64,000 nucleotides of DNA from Corynebacterium accolens (GTDB taxonomy: Bacteria; Actinomycetota; Actinomycetes; Mycobacteriales; Mycobacteriaceae), in contig NZ_CP046605.1 in the NCBI RefSeq assembly GCF_023520795.1, positions 124,001 to 188,000 on the forward strand. The letters are read 5' to 3'. Below, one piece after another: positions 44,023-53,568 of the stretch; the first letter of the stretch is position 1; each line of letters begins with the position of its first letter. The notes under the pieces were generated by a model. It saw only the letters and a program-made list of their open reading frames with translations, ran no database searches and was not told the origin of the DNA. A program made the position numbers and the translations under genes.

Positions 44023-44223
44023 GCACTCAGCCTATCCCCGTCGACGCTTATTGACAATTAAATGGAAATGGATGGCGGTAAGCGCAGCCACTGAGGCCAA
44101 GTCGGCCTGCTTTAGGTCATTGTGCAGTTGTCCTTTGAATGTGTAGAGAAGCTGAAACATGAACAACCAAAAAGTAGTGGGGTTGCCCGCAAATCGTGGA
44201 CACGTAGTTAAGCTGCTTAGGGG

Positions 44224-45084
44224 TTAAGCAGCGGCCTTCTTATTACCATTTTGATCAGCGAGCTGGGCTTCGAAATCGACGGGGCTTACCATCCCGATGG
44301 ACGAGTGGCGACGGCGCCGGTTGTAGACAATCTCAATCCAGCGAGCCACCGCCTTCCGGGCTTCGTTGCGGGTTCGCCATTCCTTCCGATCGTAAAATTC
44401 GGTCTTCAATGTCGACCAGAACGACTCGGCCATCGCATTGTCAAAGCAGACACCAGTACGGCCGACCGATTGTGCAATCCCTAGTTCTTGACAGACCTGC
44501 CACAGCTGTTCGCTGGTGAACTGGGTACCACGATCGGCGTGGAAGACCACGCCGTCGGGTACTTCACCACGCAGGGTGTAAGCCATGCGCAGTGCACGTT
44601 CAACTAGGTAAGAATCCTGCACACTATCCATGGACCAGCCTAGGACTCGGCGGGAGTGTCCATCGCGGATAACGCATAGGTACAGCCAGCCCTCATTCGT
44701 GCGTAGATAGGTAATATCCGACATCCACACTCGATTAAGCTGCCCTTGATCAAATAGGCGTTTCACTAGGTCTGGAAGCGTTGACTTCCGCTTGGATTGA
44801 ATCGTCGTTACGGGAACAAACGCCCTGGGTGAGATGCCTTCAATACCCATCATCCGCATGCGTTTGGCCACGGTTTTGCGATTCACATAGACCCCACCCT
44901 CGGCGAGTTCTGCAGTAATCCGTGGGGCACCGTAGACTTCGTCAGAATCTTCCCAGATGTCATGAATTTTCCTGTCTAACTGGTCGAGGAATCTCTGACG
45001 CTGATTTTCACCACGAAGCCGTACTGCTTGAGCCTTTTGCCATTTATAGTAGCCAGAACGAGAAACCTCTAATAACCTGCTCAT
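44224..45084 (-). CDS. IS3 orfB transposase (DDE integrase)
   Basis: 286 residues. An HTH_21-like start (SRLLEVSRSGYYKWQ), then the rve core: Asp in VWMSDITYLRT, Asp in VFHADRGTQFTS and Glu in DNAMAESFWSTLKTE, with R/K spacing typical of IS3. No lesion is visible. It is normally made as an OrfAB fusion by -1 frameshifting from orfA. Confidence 0.9.
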   Translation of the reverse strand: MSRLLEVSRSGYYKWQKAQAVRLRGENQRQRFLDQLDRKIHDIWEDSDEVYGAPRITAELAEGGVYVNRKTVAKRMRMMGIEGISPRAFVPVTTIQSKRKSTLPDLVKRLFDQGQLNRVWMSDITYLRTNEGWLYLCVIRDGHSRRVLGWSMDSVQDSYLVERALRMAYTLRGEVPDGVVFHADRGTQFTSEQLWQVCQELGIAQSVGRTGVCFDNAMAESFWSTLKTEFYDRKEWRTRNEARKAVARWIEIVYNRRRRHSSIGMVSPVDFEAQLADQNGNKKAAA

Positions 45085-45120
45085 TCGTTTGATGCTGTAG
45101 TTCGCCTTGCTCTGGCTGCA

Positions 45121-45438
45121 TTAGCTCAAATTTTTCCGATCGCGTTGCTTCGCAGCGAAGAAGGCGGTGGCTTTTGACAAGAACTCATTATCCATCTTGG
45201 CCTCAGCTAACTCACGACGCAGGCGAGCGTTTTCGGCTCGTATATCGGCATCACTGCGGCCATCTACCGAGCCTTGGCGTTCCCGCTCAAGTTTGACCCA
45301 CCTGCCTAAAATTGTGGCTGATACGCTAATTTCCTTAGCCACATGAGCGATTGGGCGCCCAGACTCAATGACCAGTCTGGCGGCCTCCTGCCGGTACTCC
45401 GGGGTGTACTTCTTCCTTGACGAACTCACAATGAACAT
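45121..45438 (-). CDS. IS3 orfA (helix-turn-helix protein)
   Basis: 105 residues: a Tnp_1/IS3 helix-turn-helix (YTPEYRQEAARLVIESG, VAKEISVSATILGRWV) followed by a leucine-zipper-like segment (IRAENARLRRELAEAKMDNEFL). It precedes orfB by 36 bases, the frame relation expected for programmed frameshifting. Confidence 0.88.
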   Translation of the reverse strand: MFIVSSSRKKYTPEYRQEAARLVIESGRPIAHVAKEISVSATILGRWVKLERERQGSVDGRSDADIRAENARLRRELAEAKMDNEFLSKATAFFAAKQRDRKNLS

Positions 45439-45559
45439 CCTCTCCTACGGACACAAGATCCGCACTAATCGGGTGTCCACTAAACGAGGGTAACCTCAGT
45501 AGGGTTAAGTAGCAGAATGTGTGTCCGTTCGGCGTGTTGCGGGGCGGGTACACGGTTAG

Positions 45560-46706
45560 TTACTTCATGGGGTCTTTTCTGATTCCTATCGAGTGTTCGT
45601 ACTCGGTTGGGATAGCGTTGTCGTAGAAGGCTGGTCGGCCTGTTTCTTGGTCGGCTTTGTTGTGGTTTTCTTCGGCAAGATCGTTGACTTTGGCGAGTTG
45701 ATCTTGGCCATAATTGCACTGCCTGGCGATATTTAGCGGATCGTCAGGCAGTTGCTTTTTGGTGTGGAGGTACCACTCGAGCATTTTTCGTTGGCGTTCC
45801 CCTGACCTGCCTCGGTGCGCATCGGCGATGCGTTTGAGCTGGGCGTTTATGCCGCCTTCAAGACTGTTTGTCGTTGAAGCCCAGCGCTTAGGATCAGGCA
45901 CATTCGGTGGTGGCTTAAGGTAAGTAAACAACCAATTGTTGCGCGATAGGTGCAGCAGTGAGTTGTAGGCTTTGCGTATTCGCAGATGAGTCCATTCCCA
46001 CTGGTTATTGAGTGTTCGGCGTTCCTTTGGCACGGGTGTTTTCTCGTTGAGGAATGTTTTGAATACCTGACCGAAGTCGTGCAGACGTAGCGTCCACTCC
46101 CGTGCCTGTTCGAGTGTGGTGACACGGGTTAGTTTCAGCGCCAGTGCGTAGATGGTTTTGCCGGCGTCGGTGCGCGGCCGTGAGGTGGTGTAGCGGCGGA
46201 TGACGCGTTGCGCATGGACGAGACAACGCTGAATCATCGCGTTTGGCCAGCAGGCTTTAATCGCGGTGAGTGCGCCTTGTCCGACGTCGATGACGACGCA
46301 GAGCGGCTCGGCGATTTTGCGAAGAAGCTGCGTGTATGCGTGGACAGTTTCGTGTTTGGTCCAGTGCCAAGCAATGACGTGGTGGCGTCGATGAAGATCT
46401 GCTCGTAGACGCGCTGCGGGGCACCGTCGTTGGGGACGTCGATGAGCCAAAACGGTTCAATCGGCGATCAAGTGTCCAACGACTCACCCTTTGTTGCCCG
46501 GCGAGTTCAGACAACGTCACTGTGGAGGTGACATAGGAGATGAAGGCTTTAAAGTCGCAGGCCTGAGTGAGATCGGTGCGGGTTCGTGTCGTGGAGCTGC
46601 CGCAGTTCGGGTCTTTGCACCGCCACCTGGTTGTGCCTTTGGATGTGGTTCCGTTTTTCTTCATTTGCCCAGCACATACCGGGCATCGTGGTCTGTTTTT
46701 ACTCAC
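45560..46706 (-). pseudogene. IS1249-type transposase, disrupted
   Basis: Begins MSKNRPRCPVCAGQMKKNG with a zinc-ribbon-like CPVC...CKDPNC and an HTH region. Near 46455 one T is missing (RRLNRF then a shift), and after EQIFID about 50 bases are lost, shifting the frame again. The rest (VIAWHWTKHETVHAY ... IDVGQGALTAIKACWPN ... NSLEGGINAQLK) runs to 45560. It abuts the IS3 element on one side and the IS256 element on the other. Confidence 0.82.
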
Positions 46707-46722
46707 CCGGAAAGCACACCAG

Positions 46723-48158
46723 AGAGTGTCTGATGGTTTGTGTGTGGGTACCTAACCTGCATGAGGAGATGGACCAGAATGACTACTGTGGCGAGACGAG
46801 ATCCGGCTGATAAGGCCAAGATTGATGCGATTGAAAAGAAGCTGCTTGCTAATCCTGACATCGCGAAACTGATTGATGACCTAGGCACGTCCACAACGGA
46901 TGCCAACGACCTAGTTCGCGGCATGTTACAAGCCTCGATTACCAGGGGACTCAACGCTGAAATGGATGCCCACCTGGGCTACGAGTCTGGCGACAGGAGC
47001 GCTAAAGCTGCAGCTAGAACAGACAATTACCGCAACGGGTCGTATCCAAAGACCGTGGATTCTAACTACGGGCCAGTCACCGTTGATGTCCCTCGGGATC
47101 GGGCTGGAACATTCTTTCCGACTATGGTCCCTAAAGGTTCTAGGCGCTTGACTGATGTTGATGACATGATCGTCAGCTTGTATGCCGGTGGGATGACAAT
47201 TAGGGATATCCAGCATCATATGGCAACGGCGATGCGTGTCGATATTTCCCATGAGACGATTTCTGCGGTTACTGACGCCGTGCTCGATGAGGTTATGGTC
47301 TGGCAAAACCGCCAGCTAGACGAGTTCTACCCCGTGGTTTTCCTGGACGCGTTGCGCATTAAAGTCCGCGACGACGGCCGAGTAGTCAACAAATCTGCGT
47401 ACATGGCAATCGGCGTGGATCTCGACGGTATTAAGCACATTTTAGGATTGTGGATTGCCAAGGAAGAAGGCGCTTCATTCTGGGCGCAGGTATGCGCCAA
47501 CTTTTCTAACCGTGGGGTCAAGGACGTCTTTATCGTCTGCTGTGACGGGCTGAAAGGCCTGCCAGAGGCAGTTGAGGCAACCTGGCCGAACTCTATGGTG
47601 CAAACCTGTATCGTGCACCTGATTCGCGCCGCTAACCGGTGGGTAGCCTACGGGGATCGCCGGGGCGTATCAGCCGCGTTGAAAAAGATTTACACTGCCA
47701 CGGACGAGCCCACAGCACAGGTTGCTTTAGACGAATTTGAAGCCTCCGAGCTGGGTGAGAAATATCCCCGCTCAGTCAAGGTCTGGCAGGATGCATGGGA
47801 TAGATTCGTGCCATTTTTGCAGTTCCCGCCAGCAGCAAGGAAGGTCATCTATACGACGAATTCCATTGAGTCGTTCAACAATGAGCTGCGTAAAGCTACC
47901 CGCAACAGGGTGCAGTTCACCAACGATGAATCAGCGATAAAGACGCTGTGGTTGATGATCTGCAACATCGAAGACAAACGAGCCGCAAAGAGGGCAAAGC
48001 AAGGCAAACGAGTCTCAGCGACAGCCGGCAGACTCATGGAAGGAGCCCGAGTTTCCGGCTGGAAACAAGCCATTAACCAAATGGTCGTGGCCTACCCCGA
48101 CAGCTTCGACAAATACCTATAAACCCAGCCCCACACACAAACAACTTGACACGCTCTG
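46723..48158 (+). mobile_element. IS256-family element
   Basis: Left end AGAGTGTCTGATGGTTTGTG and right end, inverted, AGAGCGTGTCAAGTTGTTTG form ~26-bp imperfect inverted repeats. One intact transposase. Partial copies lie at 41619-42340 and 49960-50133. Confidence 0.85.
46779..48122 (+). CDS. IS256-family mutator-type transposase, intact
   Basis: 447 residues from ATG 46779 (MTTVARRDPAD; GAGGAG upstream). DDE residues: Asp in VVFLDALRIKV, Asp in VIVCCDGLKGL-type strand (IVCCDGLKGLPEA) and Glu in TNSIESFNNELRKA; the Cys-His pair CIVHLIRAA typical of IS256 is present. No lesion is visible. Confidence 0.92.
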   Translation: MTTVARRDPADKAKIDAIEKKLLANPDIAKLIDDLGTSTTDANDLVRGMLQASITRGLNAEMDAHLGYESGDRSAKAAARTDNYRNGSYPKTVDSNYGPVTVDVPRDRAGTFFPTMVPKGSRRLTDVDDMIVSLYAGGMTIRDIQHHMATAMRVDISHETISAVTDAVLDEVMVWQNRQLDEFYPVVFLDALRIKVRDDGRVVNKSAYMAIGVDLDGIKHILGLWIAKEEGASFWAQVCANFSNRGVKDVFIVCCDGLKGLPEAVEATWPNSMVQTCIVHLIRAANRWVAYGDRRGVSAALKKIYTATDEPTAQVALDEFEASELGEKYPRSVKVWQDAWDRFVPFLQFPPAARKVIYTTNSIESFNNELRKATRNRVQFTNDESAIKTLWLMICNIEDKRAAKRAKQGKRVSATAGRLMEGARVSGWKQAINQMVVAYPDSFDKYL

Positions 48159-48441
48159 AGCTGACTTACTGGGCAGCTAAGCACGATACTGTCGAGGCGT
48201 TCATCCCACCGGGAATGCCCTGGCATAACGGGTTTGTGGAGTTCTTCCACAACCGGCTACGTGACGAGCTGTGAGAGGACGAGATATTCGACTACCCCCG
48301 CCCATGCGTCGCGTTGCCTGCGACTGTGGTCACAGCGCTATAATACCTATTATCCTCATTCGAGCCTAGGGTTTATCCCGTCGACTGAGTACGCTAACCA
48401 ATGGTACCAAACCCAGGAAGGCACTCAAACCGCCCGGTCCT
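48159..48441 (+). pseudogene. IS3 (IS2-like) orfB C-terminal remnant
   Basis: Fragments ELTYWAAKHDTVEAFIPPGMPWHNGFVE, FHNRLRDEL and, in another frame, CLRLWSQRYNTYYPHSSLGF...YANQWYQTQEG match the end of an IS3 orfB. In-frame stop and frameshift at 48271-48330. The 48442-48664 stretch after it holds no gene I can support. Confidence 0.75.
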
Positions 48442-48664
48442 AAAACCGGCCCGGACCATATAGTCACTGAGCCGAGATTAATGGCATAGTACCTGGAGCA
48501 CATCATGTTCACATTACTGCATCAATAAATCCTGTTTGACACTCCGCGAGTTGCGGCGGGTCAAGAGGTTGACCCGTGAGAATTACCCATTCCGGAAATC
48601 CGGCGCTGGGTTCATGCTGCGCGCATGAGCTTTCAGTCGCGGGTGCCAAACATTGAGAGACACG

Positions 48665-49939
48665 ATGCAGGATTATAATACTTCTGATCAAAAATTTTGG
48701 ACCATCGTACGCAAGAACCATCCTGACTATCTACGGTGGTTCTTCGCTGATACAGCAAGCGCCTTGGGGGCATCCCTCGTAGCTATCCCTATTTCACTTG
48801 CGAGCTACTACCTCACTGGGAGCTTAAGTCAAGCGGGAGTGATTGGCGCCGCAAGCTCGGCGGGATCGATGATCATGACGATCCCAGCCGGCATGATCAT
48901 CGATCGTTTTAACAAGAAGAAGTTACTTTTCTTCTATGGGCTGAGCCAAATTGGCATCTGGTCAACCTTCTCGTTACTGCTTTACTTGGGCAAATTCACT
49001 TTCATGCTTTTGTTCTTCTTTAGCCTGTTTGCAGGAATGATTACAGGCACCTTCGGAGGCCTAACCAACGCCATTTTGAGATTCATCATTCCTGAGAATT
49101 TGCTTGTTCAAGCGCAAGGCCGTAACCAAACTCGAGACAACATTATCTGGATGGTCGGACTACCTTTAGGCGGCTTTCTCTACGGTCTAGCCCCAGTTAT
49201 TCCCTTTATCGTACAAACTTTGTGTGGGTTGGGTCCGCTTTATGCTTCAAGAACCATCAGTATGGACCTGGGGAGGTCAAGTAGTGAACAACAGTATTCG
49301 TTTCGAGAGTTCTGGTCCGATAGCAAATATTCTTTGACTTGGATTTGGAAATATCCGATGCTCCGAACAATCTTCAGCATCGATATTTTCTCCAACTTCG
49401 CCAATTTTTTCCTCATCGCGTCCGTTGACCTATGGCTGGCATACCTCAAAGTTGATGGTTGGATAATCGGCCTCACCTCAGCCATGTTCGCCCTTGGAAT
49501 GATTGTTGGAGGACTTCTTCAAGACCGCCTCATCAAGCAATTTCCAGGAAGAAACATCATCCGAGTAACGATGTTTTGGGAGCTACTGTGGTATCTGTTC
49601 CTTCTTATATTTTCTCAGTATTGGCCACTTATTGCAGTTGCAGCATTTTTCATCGTAGTTCCCTCCATTGCCTGCAACTCATACTCCGGGGGAGTGCTTG
49701 CGTTATCAGCACCTCCCGAAAAAATAGGAAAATGCTCGGCAGGAGCGCGTCTGATGATGGGGTTGCTACCAATCATCGCGTCCGCCAGCGCGGGTGCAAT
49801 TCTCGCCGCAATGGGTTTTCAGGCAAGCATGGCGCTATGTGCTCTGTGCTCGGTTATCTCCTGTTTGATAGCGGCAATTTCAGTCCTGCGCACACTACCT
49901 AAGGCATCCGAGTTCAATTTGCTCCCCGTATGCGAGTAA
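48665..49939 (+). CDS. Major facilitator superfamily transporter
   Basis: 424 residues from ATG 48665 (428 from TTG 48653). About twelve membrane helices; the loop 2-3 motif AGMIIDRFNKKKLLFFYG is the MFS motif A. It resembles drug or siderophore-type exporters with an MFS_1/MFS_3 layout, but the substrate is not evident. Codon use is AT-richer than the host cell-wall genes, and it lies between an IS3 remnant and an IS256 remnant, so it was probably acquired by transfer. Confidence 0.82.
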   Translation: MQDYNTSDQKFWTIVRKNHPDYLRWFFADTASALGASLVAIPISLASYYLTGSLSQAGVIGAASSAGSMIMTIPAGMIIDRFNKKKLLFFYGLSQIGIWSTFSLLLYLGKFTFMLLFFFSLFAGMITGTFGGLTNAILRFIIPENLLVQAQGRNQTRDNIIWMVGLPLGGFLYGLAPVIPFIVQTLCGLGPLYASRTISMDLGRSSSEQQYSFREFWSDSKYSLTWIWKYPMLRTIFSIDIFSNFANFFLIASVDLWLAYLKVDGWIIGLTSAMFALGMIVGGLLQDRLIKQFPGRNIIRVTMFWELLWYLFLLIFSQYWPLIAVAAFFIVVPSIACNSYSGGVLALSAPPEKIGKCSAGARLMMGLLPIIASASAGAILAAMGFQASMALCALCSVISCLIAAISVLRTLPKASEFNLLPVCE

Positions 49940-49959
49940 GTCTCAAGGTCATCTACCAA

Positions 49960-50133
49960 GAGGGTCTCTGATGGTTTGTGTGTGGGTTCCCAACCTGCCT
50001 GAGGGGATGGACCAAGATGACTACTGTGGCAGGACGAGAATTAAGCTCATAAGACCAAGATCGATGCGATTGAAAAGAAGCTGCTTGCTCACCCTGAAAT
50101 CGCAAAACTGATTGATCACCTAGGAACGGTTGC
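49960..50133 (+). pseudogene. IS256 5' fragment
   Basis: GGTCTCTGATGGTTTGTG onward matches the left end and first ~37 codons of the IS256 element at 46723 (KIDAIEKKLLAHPEIAKLID), with a stop after 7 codons. Homology ends at CACCTAGGAACG (50133). The remaining 234 bases before the next gene contain a plausible promoter (TTGATA at 50259) and nothing else I can support. Confidence 0.75.
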
Positions 50134-50367
50134 ATCTCCTTCCGTCGCACGGTGAGGCCGGGAAAGTGGGTGCACTCTTCTGTGGTCGGCGGGAGAGTGG
50201 GGCGGCAATATTGGCCGGGGGTAATAACGGCATTTATAAGACACAGGGCATGCAAACTGTTGATACAGCAACCTCCCAGACTTCTATTGTAGAAAAAGAG
50301 AGTCGTTATAAATATGGGTCGTGGTGGAAAACACTGCGTCTCATCACATTGTGAAGGAGAGTGCTAG

Positions 50368-51297
50368 GTGAGCTCATCATCGCGCATCGTCGGGCTGGAT
50401 ATGGCCCGTTCACTTGCCATTATTGGCATGATTATTTTGCACATGGCCTCGTTGGTATGGAGTACCAAGGTCATTTTGTCGGGTCTTCCGGCCGCCCTAT
50501 TTGCCATTATCGCCGGAGTGACGATGATGCTCATTGGCAAGAACTATTCCATGCAGACGCTGTTGCGGCTAATCGCTCGCGGCGCCATCATTACGCTTAT
50601 CGGATTGGCGCTATTGCCAGTCGGTGGGCAAATTCAGGTCGTGCATATTGCCATGGGTATCACCATGATGGTGGTGTCCTGGGTGCCACCGCTGAATGTG
50701 TGGTGGAAGCTGGCACTGTTCTTCGTCGCGGCCATTGCCTCGACCGTGCACTACGCGCCTTTTACCTTGCCGCAGGTCTACCCACTGCTGGCATGGATCG
50801 CGTACTTCCTTGCCGGCATGCTGCTGTTCGAGGTCTACATCCGCCCAGGTAGCTACCGCACGGCGCTGCAGTGGATCGTCACCGCCTCCAGTGCCGTGAT
50901 TGCCGCCGTCGGTACCTACTTCCGCTTCGAGCCGGATATTCCCAGCTGGCTGCGCTTTACCGGCCACACCGGCGTCGCGGGCGAAATCCTGCTCTCCGTT
51001 GCAGTGGCCGCCGTAGTGCTGCACCTGTGCCTGCTCATTGGCAGCGCGGTACCCAAGCTCGTCTACCCCTTGGCCGCAATGGGCACGATGTCCCTGACCG
51101 TTTATGTCTTGCACGTGCTCTCCGCTTATTACTGGCAAAGCCACATCTCACTGCACAACACCGCGTGGGCGTGGGCATTTATTGGCCTATTCCTCGTACT
51201 CGCCACCATCTGGCGGAAATTCCTGGGCCAAGGCCCCCTTGAAAAGGCCGTCTCCTCCGCCGTTAAACTCGCCGTTCCTGCTGGAAAGAAGGACTAA
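50368..51297 (+). CDS. Polytopic membrane protein, DUF1624/HGSNAT-like acyltransferase
   Basis: 309 residues from GTG 50368 (AAGGAG at 9 bases) with about nine or ten membrane helices. The start RIVGLDMARSLAIIGMIILHM matches the first helix of membrane acyltransferase/DUF418-DUF1624 proteins, whose D-x-x-R and His transfer acyl groups across the membrane. The acceptor is unknown. The stop is one base from the protease start, so the two are co-transcribed and an envelope role is likely. Confidence 0.72.
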   Translation: MSSSSRIVGLDMARSLAIIGMIILHMASLVWSTKVILSGLPAALFAIIAGVTMMLIGKNYSMQTLLRLIARGAIITLIGLALLPVGGQIQVVHIAMGITMMVVSWVPPLNVWWKLALFFVAAIASTVHYAPFTLPQVYPLLAWIAYFLAGMLLFEVYIRPGSYRTALQWIVTASSAVIAAVGTYFRFEPDIPSWLRFTGHTGVAGEILLSVAVAAVVLHLCLLIGSAVPKLVYPLAAMGTMSLTVYVLHVLSAYYWQSHISLHNTAWAWAFIGLFLVLATIWRKFLGQGPLEKAVSSAVKLAVPAGKKD

Positions 51298-51298
51298 C

Positions 51299-52504
51299 AT
51301 GTCGCGTAAAATTGCTACCGCTTTGACCACCGCTGGTATCATCGGGATGTTGGCGGCCCCCGCCAGCGCCCTTGAGCACGGCGAACCCGCCCCCGATAAC
51401 GCCGAGTCCCAGACCGTCGCCGCGCTCAAGATGGGCCGCATAGGCAACTTCGGCGACTGCACCGGCACGCTCGTGGATAGGCAGTGGGTGCTTACCGCCC
51501 GCCACTGCCTGCAGTCCGTCAATAACGAAGGCACCCAGGCCCGCTTGGGAGGCAAGGTCTATGACGCGGATTCGTGGGCGCTATCCCCGCTTTCCGATGC
51601 CGGACTGCTCCACCTCACCGAGCCCGTCACCGATATCAAACCGGCCAAGATCTCTACCGATATTCCAGAGACCGGCGACCTTGGCACCCTATATGGTTGG
51701 AGTAGCAGCTCCTCCATGGCGCGCAAAGGCCAGCTGCCGATGGCAGAGATGAAGGTCTCCGAAATCCTGGGCGGCGGGCCAAGCGATGACGCCGCACAGA
51801 AGCCGGGCGCCGACAAGGAAGCCCCGGAAGGCTACGAGTCCGTGCCCGCTGAAGAAGCCATGCCGGGCCTCAAGATGCCGGGCGGCTCCAAGCCGGATGC
51901 AGACGTGAAGGTCCCTGAAGGCTACGAATCCGTGCCGGCCGAAGAGGCCATGCCCGGCCTCAAGATGCCGGGATCTGGTTCGGGATCGGATAAGCCCAAG
52001 GTGGTCTCGCCGGGTGCCACCAAGCCGGGCGCCGAGCAGCCGCAGATTGTCAAGCCTGACGGCAACGGTGGGGAAGTAATGCAGCCTGGCCAAGGCGGCA
52101 TGGCCCCGATGATCAGCAGCCCGATCCTCGACGTCCACTCCACCGGTAATGCTGGTATGCAGGGCGGCGACTCTGGCGGACCGTTCTTCGTGGACGGAAA
52201 ACTCGCGGGCCTAGCTACCGCGGGTACCTCGAATGCGGACCCGGAACTTCCCTCTCCAAGCGCGGCAATCACCACCCTCGCCGGCACCAAGGAGTGGGCA
52301 GAGGGCGTAATGAGCGGCAAGGATAAAGACGCCATCTTGACCGCCGAGAACACGCCCGAGCCAGCCCAAGTTCCGCAAACCAGCGGGGATCACCCGTGGA
52401 TCTACTTCACCGTAGCCGTAATCGGCCTTATCGGTGCCGCGGCAGCCGCGCGCACCTTCGCCGCCGGCGCAGGCAGCGGTGCCGCCCGCAACAAGCGCCG
52501 CTAA
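51299..52504 (+). CDS. Secreted, membrane-anchored trypsin-like serine protease
   Basis: 401 residues. The signal peptide ends at APASA (residue ~23). Catalytic His in WVLTARHC, Asp in PLSDAGLLHL and Ser in GGDSGGPFF are present. Between Asp and Ser is an extra ~110-residue Pro/Gly-rich insert containing two copies of a 20-residue unit (EGYESVPAEEAMPGLKMPG). A C-terminal helix (IYFTVAVIGLIGAAAAA) and basic tail follow, so it is probably membrane-held outside the cell. Converges with tyrA, overlapping by 4 bases. Confidence 0.85.
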   Translation: MSRKIATALTTAGIIGMLAAPASALEHGEPAPDNAESQTVAALKMGRIGNFGDCTGTLVDRQWVLTARHCLQSVNNEGTQARLGGKVYDADSWALSPLSDAGLLHLTEPVTDIKPAKISTDIPETGDLGTLYGWSSSSSMARKGQLPMAEMKVSEILGGGPSDDAAQKPGADKEAPEGYESVPAEEAMPGLKMPGGSKPDADVKVPEGYESVPAEEAMPGLKMPGSGSGSDKPKVVSPGATKPGAEQPQIVKPDGNGGEVMQPGQGGMAPMISSPILDVHSTGNAGMQGGDSGGPFFVDGKLAGLATAGTSNADPELPSPSAAITTLAGTKEWAEGVMSGKDKDAILTAENTPEPAQVPQTSGDHPWIYFTVAVIGLIGAAAAARTFAAGAGSGAARNKRR

Positions 52505-53529
52505 AAGATCTCGATGCGCCCGCCCAAGGATTCGGTCTGGCGCAGCTGCGCCACCCACTTCGGCCCGCCGGGGTGCAGGCGCAGCACGGGGCGGGAAGAG
52601 ATCTTGACCGGGGAGACCGATTCCTTGCGGGCGCCCGACCTGGCATCGATGCGGGTGTGGGCGCGGTAGCCGGCATCGGTAAGCTCGGCGATGGAAGGCT
52701 CGGGGGCGGCGAGTTTCTCCCGGGCATCGTGAAGCAGCTCCAGCGCCTCGTCCAAAGCCTCTACGAGGGCGGGGGCATTGGTCTCGCACATTTGCTGCAC
52801 GAGGTCAGGGCGGGTGCCCGCCACCCGGGTCGCATCCTTAAAGGACCCAGCGGCCAAGGACTGCGCCAAAATGCCGCCATTATCGCCGACCATGGCGAGC
52901 GTTTCCGCAAAAACGTGCGGCAGGTGCGAAATGCGGGCGACCGCCGCATCGTGGTTGGCCACGCGAATGGGGACCGCCTCCGCATGCACCATCTGGGTCA
53001 TGCGCACGACATCGGTGAAAGTCTCAATCCATTTCTTGGGGATTTTTCCCCCGCTCGCCTCACACTCGGCGGCGTAATCGTAGGTAATGCCCCACGCGGC
53101 GCGGCGGAAAAGCCCCGTCTGGGAGTGATCCCACCCAGATTTCGAGGTACCCGCCATGGGGTGCCCTCCCACGTAGCGATCCTCCATGCCGCGGTCACAG
53201 ACCTGCTGGCGCACGGGGGTTTTCACGGAGACTACATCCGTGATGCCGCAGCTAGGGGCGTGTTCCTGAATGGCATCCAAGACGCTGCCCACCGCGGTCA
53301 TGGGAACGGCGATCACAATGAGCGCCTCTTCAACCTCGGCGCGGTTAAGCACCGCGGGCAAGTCATCATTGACGTCAAACCCCTGCTTGACTGCGGTGCG
53401 GGCGGCGGACGTCGAGTGGTTGTATCCAAATACGTCGTGGTTATAGCCCGCGAGATCGCGCAGCAAGGAACCACCGATGAGGCCGAGGCCGATAATGCAG
53501 ATGGGGCGTTGAACATCTTGAGAACTCAC
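52501..53529 (-). CDS. tyrA: Prephenate/arogenate dehydrogenase
   Basis: 342 residues. Rossmann motif ICIIGLGLIGGSLLRDL at the start, GGHPMAGTSKSGW and HLPHVFAETLA of the TyrA fold. It oxidises prephenate (or arogenate, as reported for corynebacteria) toward tyrosine. No ACT domain is obvious in the C-terminal ~60 residues. Divergent from the gene at 53569. Confidence 0.92.
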   Translation of the reverse strand: MSSQDVQRPICIIGLGLIGGSLLRDLAGYNHDVFGYNHSTSAARTAVKQGFDVNDDLPAVLNRAEVEEALIVIAVPMTAVGSVLDAIQEHAPSCGITDVVSVKTPVRQQVCDRGMEDRYVGGHPMAGTSKSGWDHSQTGLFRRAAWGITYDYAAECEASGGKIPKKWIETFTDVVRMTQMVHAEAVPIRVANHDAAVARISHLPHVFAETLAMVGDNGGILAQSLAAGSFKDATRVAGTRPDLVQQMCETNAPALVEALDEALELLHDAREKLAAPEPSIAELTDAGYRAHTRIDARSGARKESVSPVKISSRPVLRLHPGGPKWVAQLRQTESLGGRIEIF

Positions 53530-53568
53530 GGTGACAATTGTGGCACAACACGACTAATCTCACGAGGT

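Larger units (their letters stand above)
44178..45498 (-). mobile_element. Apparently intact IS3-family element
   Basis: 1321 bases with ends TGGGGTTGCCC...ATCGTGGACAC and, inverted, TGAGGTTACCC...TTAGTGGACAC. A 4-bp duplication GTAG (44174-44177, 45499-45502) flanks it. orfA and orfB are both open. Confidence 0.88.

Noticed and set aside
44023-44177. Possible truncated metal-responsive regulator upstream of the CDF gene
   Set aside because: A short minus-strand stretch looks regulator-like by eye but has no open frame or helix-turn-helix I can support.
50130-50354. 74-codon plus-strand frame before the DUF1624-like gene
   Set aside because: Starts inside the end of an IS256 fragment, no recognisable product, and overlaps the likely promoter.
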